Of a stretch of DNA of 64,000 nt, positions 55,481-64,000 are shown piece by piece. Source of the stretch: Tolypocladium sp. Sup5 PDA-1 (Eukaryota > Ascomycota > Sordariomycetes > Hypocreales > Ophiocordycipitaceae); assembly GCA_000750105.3 (NCBI GenBank), contig JPHH03000079.1, positions 52,283 through 116,282 of the forward strand. Direction: 5' to 3'. Within the stretch, counting starts at the first letter, position 1. Every line of letters begins with the position of its first letter. The position numbers and the translations under genes were made by a program. The notes beneath the pieces are model-generated. The model searched no databases. It was not told the origin of the DNA and worked only from the letters and a program-made list of their open reading frames with translations.

Positions 55481-56459
55481 ATTATTTTATCCCTTCTTTG
55501 CGCCCTCTCGATGCGCTCGAACTTGCAGCCAAGTTTGGAAAGAGTGACATGGCGGGACACTTGCTTCATGTCGGATGCAAGCCGTCATGTAGATGGTTGG
55601 ACACATCGGCCTTGCACTTTGCCACTGAGAACGGCCACCATGGGGTGTCAGAGTAATTTTGGATGCTGGCCTTGATCTTAACATGGGATCTAGCGGAGAT
55701 ACGTGTCTCAGCCATATAGCAGTGACCAGCCTGCTTACTCTGGTGTCGAAGAGAGAAGACTTGGACCAAACGGCGTTTTACGCAGCTCAGAGTGGAAGCT
55801 TCGACGTACTCGACTTCCTCCAAGCAAGTGGAGTCAGGTTAGCATTGGGAATGGTAGGGAATGCCGACGCTCCATATTGCAGCCGACGACATTGGAAGAT
55901 CGAGTGCTGGGAAGACCATCGAGATCCTGCTCAAACACAGAGCTAAGGTAGACGCAGCCTCACGGCGTCCAAACAACATCACCACTATTTTCGAGTCCAT
56001 TAAGTGCCGCGATGTCTGTTGTACAAAGATACATTACGAATGGAAATCGTCGCCTTCGAAGCTCTCTCCTCTCGGCTAGAGTCAACATCCGCGGCAGCTA
56101 AAGGACGGGAGAAGCTACCGACAACTCGCAGCCCCCCACGCAGCGTTGATATTAGCAAGCGCCTACTTGACCCAGAACTAGATCCCAGCCAAAGTGCCAA
56201 CCAGGACAAGCTCAAGTCTCCATTTGAAGCGGCCTTGAAAGGCAAGGTCCTGGACTTTGCAAGCCTCTTGCTGTCTCGACGCGCCGTGGTGACTTACCTC
56301 AAGCTTGTCGCATTAATCGTTGCGCCGTCACCGAAGTACCACTGGCCTTGGTTCGACGATCAGGCGTTCCGATGCGCTGCGACGATCCTCTCTTTCTTTC
56401 AACCACTGCTCTGTCGAATCGACCCGGACACAACACCTACCGACGACGATGGACGATGA
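55481..56459 (+). pseudogene. Ankyrin-repeat protein relic
   Basis: Three frames together give decayed ankyrin units: ALELAAKFGKSDMAGHLLHVG, then TSALHFATENGHHGV, then ILDAGLDLNMGSSGDTCLSHIAV, then TAFYAAQSGSFDVLDFLQ, then TLHIAADDI..KTIEILLKHRAKVDAAS. Frame changes and stops separate them. A 151-codon frame at the end (56004-56459) may be the old C terminus (LLDPELDPSQSANQDKLKSPFEAALKGKVLDFASLLLSRR). No N-terminal NACHT or HET domain is found. The gene is dead. Confidence 0.6.
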
Positions 56460-57482
56460 CATGGTGACTTGAGCTGAGGAATCAAGCTACTTCATCGTGG
56501 ATATGTTTAAGAAACTAGAAGGCACTACCAAAACGACCCTGAGACATTGGCTCAAGTGATGGCTTTGTCGCCATCTTCAGTGGACAAACACGCCGTGACG
56601 GTGGTACTGTTTTTTTGCCAACTACATGGAAGCACTCACACTAGCCGACTCAATAATGGGACCCTTGCCCAAAGAGACTACCCACGTTGTGTAGATAAGC
56701 CTGGAAGTTGGGCCTTCTCGTCTACCCAAGGGGAGCTGGCTTCTTTCATCATTGAACGATATGGCTGTGTCACATTGCATTGATGACTTGGGCCTCAATT
56801 GAAGTCACACGCCTCAATACGACGCCCCCAACGCTCAAAGACCGTTTAATGGCACATCAAAGCCCCTACGGCCGCAGGTAACAGGAATCAACTTCCTTGC
56901 TCAATCACCTACAAACACGGGTCTTTACATGCTAATTGCGATGTATCATAACGCGTTGGGCTCGCCGCCGCGGGCTCATGATAAGGGCGGGGCCAGGGAC
57001 GAAGGTCATGAAGGAGAAGCATGTAGTGATGTGGAGGTTTTGGTATACTGAACCTCCTGGTATATTGCCTCTTGCCAAGGACTATTAGGCGAAGTTGGCG
57101 TTGCGATGGATGGAAATCTGTCAGGTGTGATGGGACTGTTCGTCGGAAGTGAAATAGTTCAGGCTCAGTTTAGGTCCTGTAGACGAGCGGTTATGAGTGC
57201 GCAACAGAGGGTCTAAACAAAAGCTTCCATAGCCGCAACTCAAAGAGCTCATTACTTTCATCAAGGCAATTCGTTGAGCAACGGACTCATATTGGCTACT
57301 TGACTCTAGAAGACAGGTAGAGGTTCGTACAAAAACACACGTACCAAGACAGCGACACTATGATAGCATAAAGTGATGGCCCCATCTCAGCTCCCTACAC
57401 CCGAGAGCGACTCTCAATCCCCACAGGGGGTACGATTCTAGTCAAAGCTTCCAAAGGATGCGAAACCTATCGACATTTTGAC
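56460..57482. other. Intergenic
   Basis: About 1 kb with nothing recognised. It is the 3' flank of the RNase gene. Confidence 0.4.
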
Positions 57483-58096
57483 CTAAGCGTTTTGCGGGAC
57501 GCAATAGTCAAACTGGCCCTGTGGCTGGCCAGTGTGCGTAATCAGCCCACAGAAAGTGCTCTCACTACTGCCCGGCTGCTGGATGTACACAACCCGATCG
57601 TTACCCCAGTTGGTGTTCGAGTTAGCACTCCCAGTGTATGGGGTGGCACGACCAGGGTTCACAATGGGGAAGGTGTAGCGGTTGGCCGTGTCGTCGCAGT
57701 ATGCCGCATAGTTGAGCTTATCAGGGCCGGTGTTGTTGTCAAACTGATGAGGAAATCGCCCGTTAGGATGCTGGCTGTCCTTTCGGCCGTAGAAAGTGTT
57801 GCTATTCCTGGCGTTGACGGAAAATTGCTCCGCAACGTTGATATCATTGGGAGTATAGAGTCGGTCTGCGATAAGACGTTAGCCTTTTCGTTACTTGCAA
57901 AATGAGTCAAGGACATGGAAAATCCATGAGTCTAGACAAGCAGTCTGAGAATACGCAAGAGAAACACCATACCTCCGCACTTCCAATTAGTAGTTGGCGG
58001 ATGCGAGACGGGAGCCCCGCTGACCTGTGGGACGGCGGCAGTGAGCGTGGCGAACAGAGAGGCTGCCGTGACCACCGTAGCAACGAGCGTCTTCAT
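57483..58096 (-). CDS. Secreted RNase T1-family (ribotoxin-fold) protein with altered active site
   Basis: Exons 57973-58096 and 57483-57865 (107-nt intron splitting an Asp codon) give 168 residues. MKTLVATVVTAASLFATLTA is a signal peptide. The fold marks are in order: FPHQFDN with His81 (T1 His40), RYTFPIV where T1 has YEWPI, NDRVVY with Arg132 (Arg77), and GLITHTG with His152 (His92), plus four Cys (40, 98, 147, 163). The residue at the place of the catalytic base Glu58 is Thr106, so guanyl-specific cleavage may be weak, changed or lost. Non-catalytic members of this fold are known as fungal effectors. No ribotoxin-type long basic loop is obvious. It lies 5.5 kb from the chitinase, same strand. 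Confidence 0.78.
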
Positions 58097-58255
58097 TTTG
58101 CTTGAACGTGGTACACGAAGTGTTCCAAGCTGAGGAACCAATTTATGAAATGTACAAAAGTGTTCGGCAATGTGAATCACAAAGCCAAGAAATAGAGCTC
58201 GTATTGGAACACCTACCGAGAGGCAAAAGTCAATACTCTGCGAGCTCTTAGTTGA

Positions 58256-58263
58256 CTTATATA
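58256..58263 (-). promoter_or_regulatory. TATA box of the RNase-like gene
   Basis: TATATAAG on the minus strand lies about 160 bp before the ATG at 58096. Confidence 0.5.
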
Positions 58264-59079
58264 CACCACAGAGATCAGTTTTTCAGGATGGCAACTATTG
58301 GCCCACGCTTAGCATTGTTTACACATAGCTACTTCGCAAAATACGTCCCATAGATACCAAGCATGAGACTCCATACTTGAGGCTATGCGAGTGAGATTTA
58401 TGTTGGCAACACACGGACCCGTCGTCAGCTGCCGATCAAACATGATCCCTCAGCGCCAGCCCTAAGCCCTCTGAACGGAGATTACCTGACGTAGCTGAAA
58501 GATGATCTCTAAAGAATGGATCCGCACTGCCGTACGAGCACTCAAATGATAATTCAGCCGTCGCCGATCAAATACTAAAAATACCGTCAGGTTATTCCCG
58601 AGGGGGCCGCAGGATCATTCTGGATGACAGAGATCGGCATCTGGATCTGCAGAGTTGGTATTCTTGTCACTGATTGCTCTGGGATAAGGCAAATCGGCAC
58701 TTAGGCACATATAGTGCCTTCGGCTCGTGCGGCACGGCATGAATGAGCTGAACGAGGCTGTCAGCTTTATTATGTAACTGCAGGGAACCAATAATAATAG
58801 CTTACTCGATCCCCAAAGGTATGATGACCCCGTGTGAGCAAGGCAAAGGTGATACCCTACTCGTCTGCTCGTAAGGACACTTTTATTCTCCAGTTTATGA
58901 TCGCCTGGATCGGCACCTGGAAGTCTGAAAGCAGATGCGCGTGCTGACATGATTTCCCAACCGGTTCCACAAGTGTAAGCCTTGCGATATGACGCACCTG
59001 GAGAACGACCTCGGCAAGAAGTCATTCTTTACTTTGAGAGAGTGCATAGAGTGACATGAATAGAGTAATGTTGTAAAGC
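58264..59079. other. Shared upstream region of the RNase-like and KP4-like genes
   Basis: A divergent promoter region; no gene supported. A 136-codon minus-strand frame (58615-59025) has no motif or signal peptide. Confidence 0.4.
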
Positions 59080-59087
59080 TATATAAG
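59080..59087 (+). promoter_or_regulatory. TATA box of the KP4-like gene
   Basis: TATATAAG lies 122 bp before the ATG at 59209. It is followed by a CA/CT-rich leader and a clean cAAAATG start context. Confidence 0.6.
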
Positions 59088-59208
59088 AGGGCAGTGATTC
59101 ATGGTCATGTCGATAGTAAAATCAGAATACTCCAATCATCACTACACCGCAACATTTCTTAACTCCATCTTCTGTCTTGACAATCACGTCACTTAACATA
59201 TATTCAAA

Positions 59209-59727
59209 ATGCAATTCTCTATCCAAGCCGTCACCATCTTCTCTCTTATCGCTGCGGCGGCCGCAGTCCCCGGACCGGCGCCTGAGACTCTCCGCCTGGA
59301 CAACGGCGAAGAGACAGTCAACGCCGTGATCTCGGGCTCCTCCCAGCGCGGCATCGATAGGCGCGGAAACCTGAGCTGCAAAGGCTCTGCGTTTTGCGAG
59401 CGTCTTGGTAGCAGCTGTGATGACGCGTATCGGCAGCTAGAGCCGGGCAAGTACGTTTCGACCTCACTCTTTGCCTTGAACATAAAAGCGTCTAAATTGC
59501 TAACGACTGTTGACTGTAGCACCTACCTGACCGGCGGCAACAAGGGCTCAAGCGGAGTGTGCAGCGGGACTTGTGGCGTCTTTGTCGACGGCGACCACTG
59601 CCAGGTTCTGGGCTCGCAGATGCAGGCGTCGTACAAGGCAATCCGCAACTACGGGTGCTCGCACTGCGGATGGGAACAGCTGGACAATGGTTGCAAGGTC
59701 AAGATTGACCGCGTTACGGGCTGCTAA
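59209..59727 (+). CDS. Ten-cysteine secreted protein, KP4/killer-toxin-like
   Basis: Exons 59209-59450 and 59520-59727 give 149 residues. The 69-nt intron is a multiple of three with no stop, so an unspliced form stays open. MQFSIQAVTIFSLIAAAAAVPG is a signal peptide. IDRRG at 49-53 is a Kex2-like site before the mature domain. That domain has ten cysteines (57, 63, 70, 95, 99, 108, 127, 130, 139, 149). The pattern NLSCKGSAFC ... SYKAIRNYGCSHCG ... VTGC follows KP4-type proteins (N-C-x-G-S-x-x-C; I-x-x-x-G-C-x-x-C-G). KP4 relatives block calcium uptake or act in fungal antagonism and virulence. The family call is by pattern and moderate. Confidence 0.6.
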   Translation: MQFSIQAVTIFSLIAAAAAVPGPAPETLRLDNGEETVNAVISGSSQRGIDRRGNLSCKGSAFCERLGSSCDDAYRQLEPGKYVSTSLFALNIKASKLLTTVDCSTYLTGGNKGSSGVCSGTCGVFVDGDHCQVLGSQMQASYKAIRNYGCSHCGWEQLDNGCKVKIDRVTGC

Positions 59728-60248
59728 ATGAGCGCATGTATACGGCGTGCTCCCAACTGAAGAACATGTTTCGGTTGTATCGTTGTGTATTTACATTTAC
59801 GTATGTATGAGGCGGTGATGTGCCCAGCCGAGCTGGGTTATTCTCGTTATGCGAGACTCGCAGAATCAGAACTGTCAATTTATGGCCAACCCATTACCTG
59901 TGATGTAATAATAGAGATGATCTCGAGTAGGTTGTCCGTGGCTTCGTAGCAAGGACAATTCCAAATACGGATTTACGTAGCTTACCCGTCCCATCGTGGC
60001 GCCCAACCTAAGAAGATCGGCAACACTGCCGCCTGGTGGTGGGCCACCCTTATGCACGGTGGGCAAGCTGTGACGTTGACGCTAAAGCAGGCATCGGCGC
60101 CACTACAGAGCCCCTGCACAAGTAAGCGTCAGCACCCGTGATATCACTCGTCAGAATGAGGCTTAAGAGACAGACATCTCGCGGTGAACTCTCGTCTTCT
60201 TTACTCCAAGAACAAAGACCCTTCCGCACACTCTCGCAAAAACAAGCC
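59728..60248. other. Intergenic
   Basis: This is the 3' flank of the KP4-like gene and the leader of the next gene. An in-frame ATG at 60138 lies 111 nt before the chosen start. Confidence 0.4.
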
Positions 60249-61142
60249 ATGGACGACTCTTGGTTCGAAGCCAAGCTCCGAGAAGACATTGGCATTACAA
60301 GTTCCCAGGCCGAAAGCCTCCAATCATACCTACACAATTCCATTTCCCCATATCAAACAGCCGTCCAAATCACGACTCCTGTCCAGGCGCTTGCAGATTC
60401 CGAAACGAGAGACTCGGACTCGGGCTCTGAAGCACTGAAAGATGCGTTGCTCAATCTATGGGCTTTCCTCATCGATGCTGTCCAGGACTCATCATCGGAC
60501 ACCGTGGTAGCTTCCATCGTGGGCCTTGTAGCTTCCATCGCCAGGCTGCCGGCCGTGGAACGCGCCGGGAAGACCAGCCTCGGGACGTTCCGCGAGTCGT
60601 CAGATCACAGTGCTCCGATCAAAGACGCACAGCTTTGGTTCGACCTGCCACTCTTGTGGAACTACTGGAGCGACACATGGCACGCGGACCTGGCGGCGCG
60701 GGATGGTCGACACGTCCCTGAGCAGAGGCTGGCTGAACAACAACAAGAAAACATGGTCTGGACCAACATGAATGCCTTTGCAGCTCTCGCACTGGCAAGT
60801 CGTGCTTTCGGCGAGGGGGTCAATGAACTGCTCGCCGGACAGCTCCTGACCCTCATCAGGGGTGCTGCCAGAGAAGACTCGCCGCTGCGCAATGTCGATG
60901 TCCCCGCAGCCGCGGTGGTCATGAAGATTGCTGGGCCGGAGCTACATCGTGGATTTATCGCCGGCTCTGGCTTTGGACAGCAGGTAACTGGGGATGAATG
61001 GGATAGTTGGCGCTCGAGCTTCGAGAGGTTAGAGGCACAACAACAGGACGCAGACGTGCTGCAGGGGACCAGGGATGCCGCTGGGCGAGCTGTAGTTGCC
61101 ATGGCCTTGTCGAATCCAGACATGGAGGAAGCTCGACAATAG
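60249..61142 (+). CDS. DUF3632-like fungal protein of unknown function
   Basis: A single exon of 297 residues from MDDSWFEAKLREDIG; the ATG context is gccATGG. The protein is all-helical in look, with LLNLWAFLIDAVQDSS, LWFDLPLLWNYWSDTWH (aromatic cluster), QENMVWTNMNAFAALALASR and GPELHRGFIAG. The L-W-x-D-L-P and W-x-N-x-N-A-F-x-A motifs are those of the fungal DUF3632 family as I recall it. No catalytic residues or signal peptide. Members are common and fast-evolving in filamentous ascomycetes; no role is known. Confidence 0.75.
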   Translation: MDDSWFEAKLREDIGITSSQAESLQSYLHNSISPYQTAVQITTPVQALADSETRDSDSGSEALKDALLNLWAFLIDAVQDSSSDTVVASIVGLVASIARLPAVERAGKTSLGTFRESSDHSAPIKDAQLWFDLPLLWNYWSDTWHADLAARDGRHVPEQRLAEQQQENMVWTNMNAFAALALASRAFGEGVNELLAGQLLTLIRGAAREDSPLRNVDVPAAAVVMKIAGPELHRGFIAGSGFGQQVTGDEWDSWRSSFERLEAQQQDADVLQGTRDAAGRAVVAMALSNPDMEEARQ

Positions 61143-61475
61143 TAAAACCCATATACTATACTTGGTGTTTTTGCTGTACCCTTAATAGTATAGACTGAGG
61201 GGAGATAGTTCTGAATTATGCGTCCTTTATTATACGTACAATGAGTAATATGACTTATGTACATACTGACTGTTTACGTATGGTAACGCATTGATATAAG
61301 CCTCCATTTTGCTGCCCCTATATAGTTTATACCCTGTTCGCGATTGAACACCATTCTACCTCGCCGAGTTGCGAATTGTCCGATCTCGAGGAATTACGGC
61401 TTCCCTCGCTGCAGGAAGACCTCCGCGAGGCCCTGGCAGGCGTCCCAGATGCGCCAGCGGGTTGCCGGCCCCGTC
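61143..61475. other. Intergenic
   Basis: The minus strand from 61480 leftwards may hold the last codons of the relic described next; otherwise nothing is seen. Confidence 0.35.
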
Positions 61476-62151
61476 CTAGGGTGCGACCACTCCGTACTTT
61501 GGGACCGTCATCTGCTGGAACCAGAGATATAGCGCCTTGCAGTCAAACTCCTGCGGCTGAACGTTGTTGATGGTCTGTTGCAACTCTGTGGCGCCCCATG
61601 GCGTTTCAGTGTAGACGAATGCTTTCCAGAAGCCGTTTTCGCGAGTCCCCACGCGTCCCTCGATCTTGAATGTTTCCCAAGAGCGGCCCGAAGTTGTCCA
61701 AGAATCGGCAGACATCGATTAGAGTCGCGATTTCGGTCTCGCCGGGTACTCTAGGTGTCATAGAGCCAGTGGCGGTCATCAGTGCCATGGGGTGGGGTTC
61801 ATCAGTCTCTTGGTGCGGCTGTGGTCAAGTACCCTGTTCTGCGACTCTAGCTCATACCGAAGCGGCCCAGCGAAGTGATTCGACTTGTAGCCCATACATC
61901 TCGTCGCCAAGGAGGTCACCATCAACTAATATATTCCGGATAGATACCTGTCGGCCATCTACAGCGTGACAGTCGAGCTGAGCGGGGCAACTGGCCCGCG
62001 TGTGGAGGGGGTGGCTAATGATCTGTCGAATGCCTTGCTTCCATGGCTGATGATGGCTTGTTGAGTGGTAACCTTGATGAGGATGCTCCACACAAGAACC
62101 GGCCCTCGTGAACTGTAGCTGGAATGTCGCTATGCCGTTCTCACGGAGCAC
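61476..62151 (-). pseudogene. Unrecognised gene relic with frame changes
   Basis: Three minus-strand frames look like pieces of one protein: MLRENGIATFQLQF to VDGDLLGDEMYGLQVESLRW (62151-61852), PRVPGETEIATLIDVCRFLDNFGPLLG (near 61760-61670), and FWKAFVYTETPWGATELQQTINNVQ..FDCKALYLWFQQMTVPKYGVVAP (61630-61476). The joins need frame changes and pass stops. The pieces are well composed (Trp, Gly, charged turns) but I do not know the family. It could also be a gene with introns that I could not place, so the pseudogene call is tentative. Confidence 0.35.
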
Positions 62152-63367
62152 TTGAGCATCACATCCGAAAGGGGCTACTCTTCGTAGCTAGCACTAGGAG
62201 TATACCGAGTATATTCCCTGGCAAAACACGTCTGAGCATCGGTGCCATCCATACTGCTTTCTATATTAACGTCTAATTATGATTAGGGGTAATTTGGGCT
62301 ATCACTCGGCCGCCTATGCGCGGAAGTCTCAACTTTCCGGCGTTTGCCCCATGCCATATACTCGTCGTCTCTATCAGCCGTTTCCTATTTAACGATATTC
62401 CTTTTGGACCGCGGATGACGACGAGCGCGTCTGTTGCTAGCAACCTGACCCTTTCATAATTGCAACGCAGTGGTTCGCCGCGGTTTAATTACGGGCATGA
62501 TACCTGTAACTACCTTCCATATAGTACCGGCAGCTACCAAGGAGAGAGTGCCGGTAGCATCCGGGTGCAGTTGACGGTAACTAGTTTGTCAAAGCAAGAC
62601 GAACACACCCCGAGCAACGGAAAGAGGGATCGAATTAAATAGAAAGGATCAGCCTGTACAAGACTGAAAAACTGTGATATATGCGTATGTGTGTCGATAG
62701 ATGCGTGAGGAAAAAGAGGGCGAAAGGGATCTGCCCAAAAGGTGCCCCTTTTCTCCTCTTGATGCGAGAGGCTGTGGCAGGGCAGGGGCTGGCCTTGGTT
62801 TTGGGTGCAGAATGGGAGCCAGTTGTAGCTGATGTTAGTCTGACATCGCACCGCGTCGAAGTGCGTGTACTCGTAGGTTAGAGACCCTGTGGGGAGAGGC
62901 GTGAGCAACGAAAGAGGATAGAGGTTTGTGGCTTCACCTAAACTTCTATTAGACACTAGTGTTATTGCTTGTGCCCAGATGCTTAGAACCGTGCCAATAC
63001 TGACTTACATGATGTGAGGGGGGTTTACTGGTTAATCAGAGCTATACCAACATGCGGACAAGCTACCACACAGCCTGCTATGGCACCCGTAGGCGCCACG
63101 GCGTTTCCCCTCTCTCAAACAACAGGCGCCCCCCCAGGTTCAGCGCAGCAGCTTGGCCAGGAGTTGGGGCTTTGTTCAACTCTCTTGACAATCAAGAGCA
63201 CAAGGTTCGCTGCGGCAAGTTGTCTGAACACCTAGACAGCTCAGGGTCTCGCTCGTGTTCCACGTCCGCCACCGGACGACTGCCCATCCCATCGCTGCAG
63301 AAGCCCACGCCCGACTTACACGCAAGACATTGGTAGGCCAGCATGGACTCATCCATGACTTCGACGG
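62152..63367. other. Intergenic, no gene recognised
   Basis: A 140-codon minus-strand frame (62534-62956) and frames near 63014-63410 overlap on both strands without motifs. Confidence 0.35.
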
Positions 63368-64000
63368 CCAAAAGCCTACCGCCCGGCACACACGCACCAC
63401 ACAGTCTCATCCACAGGAATCAGCGCGCGATTCCTCGACAATCCATACGCTAGATGGACAGTGAATGGCAATCTGGTGGCAAGGTTTGAAGTCTTTTTAC
63501 TCGGGAGCCTGCTCATCGAGCACCTCACCAAACAACCACCCCCGACGCCTGGGCTCTCCCTCTCAAACGGCAGTTTGAGAATGGCCATGCCCATTACGGG
63601 AGCAAGATATGCCCATTTATGTAATGAAACTGAACTTCAGCACATGCCTATGCAACATACACGGAATCGTCCGAGTCTGCCCCGACTGCGTCTGCCCTGC
63701 ATCCCACACCCCCCTCTACAGCAACTTTCCACCAACGCCGCATCCCAACCAGCAGCTTCACCATCCATGATTCCCTACAGCCCCCCAGCCCCCTCAACTC
63801 CTTGTCCTTCCAAGACCACGGTTCCTGGCAAGATGGCAAGGTCAGGTACCCCTGTAACGAGGGCCCGCCATAGCTTCCCCAGCTTCCTGATTGTGCGCCC
63901 CCCCCCCCCCCCCCCCTCACCCCCTTCCCCTTCAAAGCCCACGGTCCCGGGAAAGATGGCAAGGTCAGGTCCCCCTGTAACGAGGGCCCGCCATAGCTTC
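63368..64000 (+). other. Long open frame running off the window, uncertain coding
   Basis: After a TGA near 63356 one plus-strand frame stays open to the end of the window. It reads GNLVARFEVFLLGSLLIEHLTK and later becomes Pro/Ser-rich, then repeats KxTVPGKMARSG and PVTRARHSF twice, 41 codons apart. No ATG in a good context opens it, so it would be an internal exon if real. The repeat and the C run suggest it may instead be simple repeat DNA. Confidence 0.25.
63775..64000. repeat. 123-bp direct tandem duplication with a 19-C run
   Basis: Copies starting near 63775 and 63898 share AGATGGCAAGGTCAGGT (63831 and 63954) and CCTGTAACGAGGGCCCGCC, with a few differences. The period is 123 bp. A run of 19 C at 63898-63916 marks the junction. 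The second copy ends at the window edge, so more copies may follow. Confidence 0.8.

Noticed and set aside
57492..57905. 137-codon plus-strand frame
   Set aside because: Antisense to exon 2 of the RNase-like gene, which has a signal peptide, splice sites and family motifs on the other strand.
57483..58096. Calling the RNase-like protein a ribotoxin (sarcin type)
   Set aside because: It lacks an obvious long Lys-rich loop and the catalytic Glu, so only the broader RNase T1 fold is claimed.

Overview
The window is nuclear DNA of a filamentous ascomycete (Pezizomycotina, most likely Sordariomycetes and perhaps Hypocreales). The signs are genes with short GT..AG introns (49-134 nt, often with a CTAAC-like branch site), three Zn2Cys6 transcription factors, fungal APH-like kinases, a LysM/GH18 chitinase and small cysteine-rich secreted proteins. 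No prokaryotic operon, CRISPR array or polyketide/peptide synthase was seen. Exon coordinates below were worked out by hand from splice sites, reading phase and protein-family continuity.

Layout. 0-6.9 kb: the 3' end of a bZIP factor, two short-chain dehydrogenases, a decayed stretch in which a hAT transposase relic abuts a carboxylesterase relic, and an APH-like kinase. 8.8-14.8 kb: a seven-exon copper amine oxidase, the relic of a flavin amine oxidase and a Zn2Cys6 regulator, perhaps an old amine-use locus. 15.3-28.7 kb is an ordinary gene-dense core: sugar transporter, tRNA-Thr(UGU), trehalose-6-phosphate phosphatase, a second Zn2Cys6 regulator, a membrane protein and a methyltransferase. 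30-45.5 kb is sparse and decayed: a small secreted protein, an NmrA-like protein, kinase and possible LTR fragments, a protein with an internal duplication, a kinase gene broken by one stop codon, and a third Zn2Cys6 regulator.

46.4-59.7 kb is the most interesting part. It holds a predicted GPI-anchored secreted protein, a 1351-residue GH18 chitinase with LysM and hevein modules, a LysM protein on the opposite strand, an ankyrin relic, an RNase T1-family secreted protein whose usual catalytic Glu is Thr, and a ten-cysteine KP4-like secreted protein. A chitin-binding chitinase near a secreted RNase recalls yeast zymocin-type killer systems, but that link is inference. The last 4 kb holds a DUF3632-like gene, an unrecognised gene relic and a 123-bp tandem duplication interrupted by a run of 19 C.
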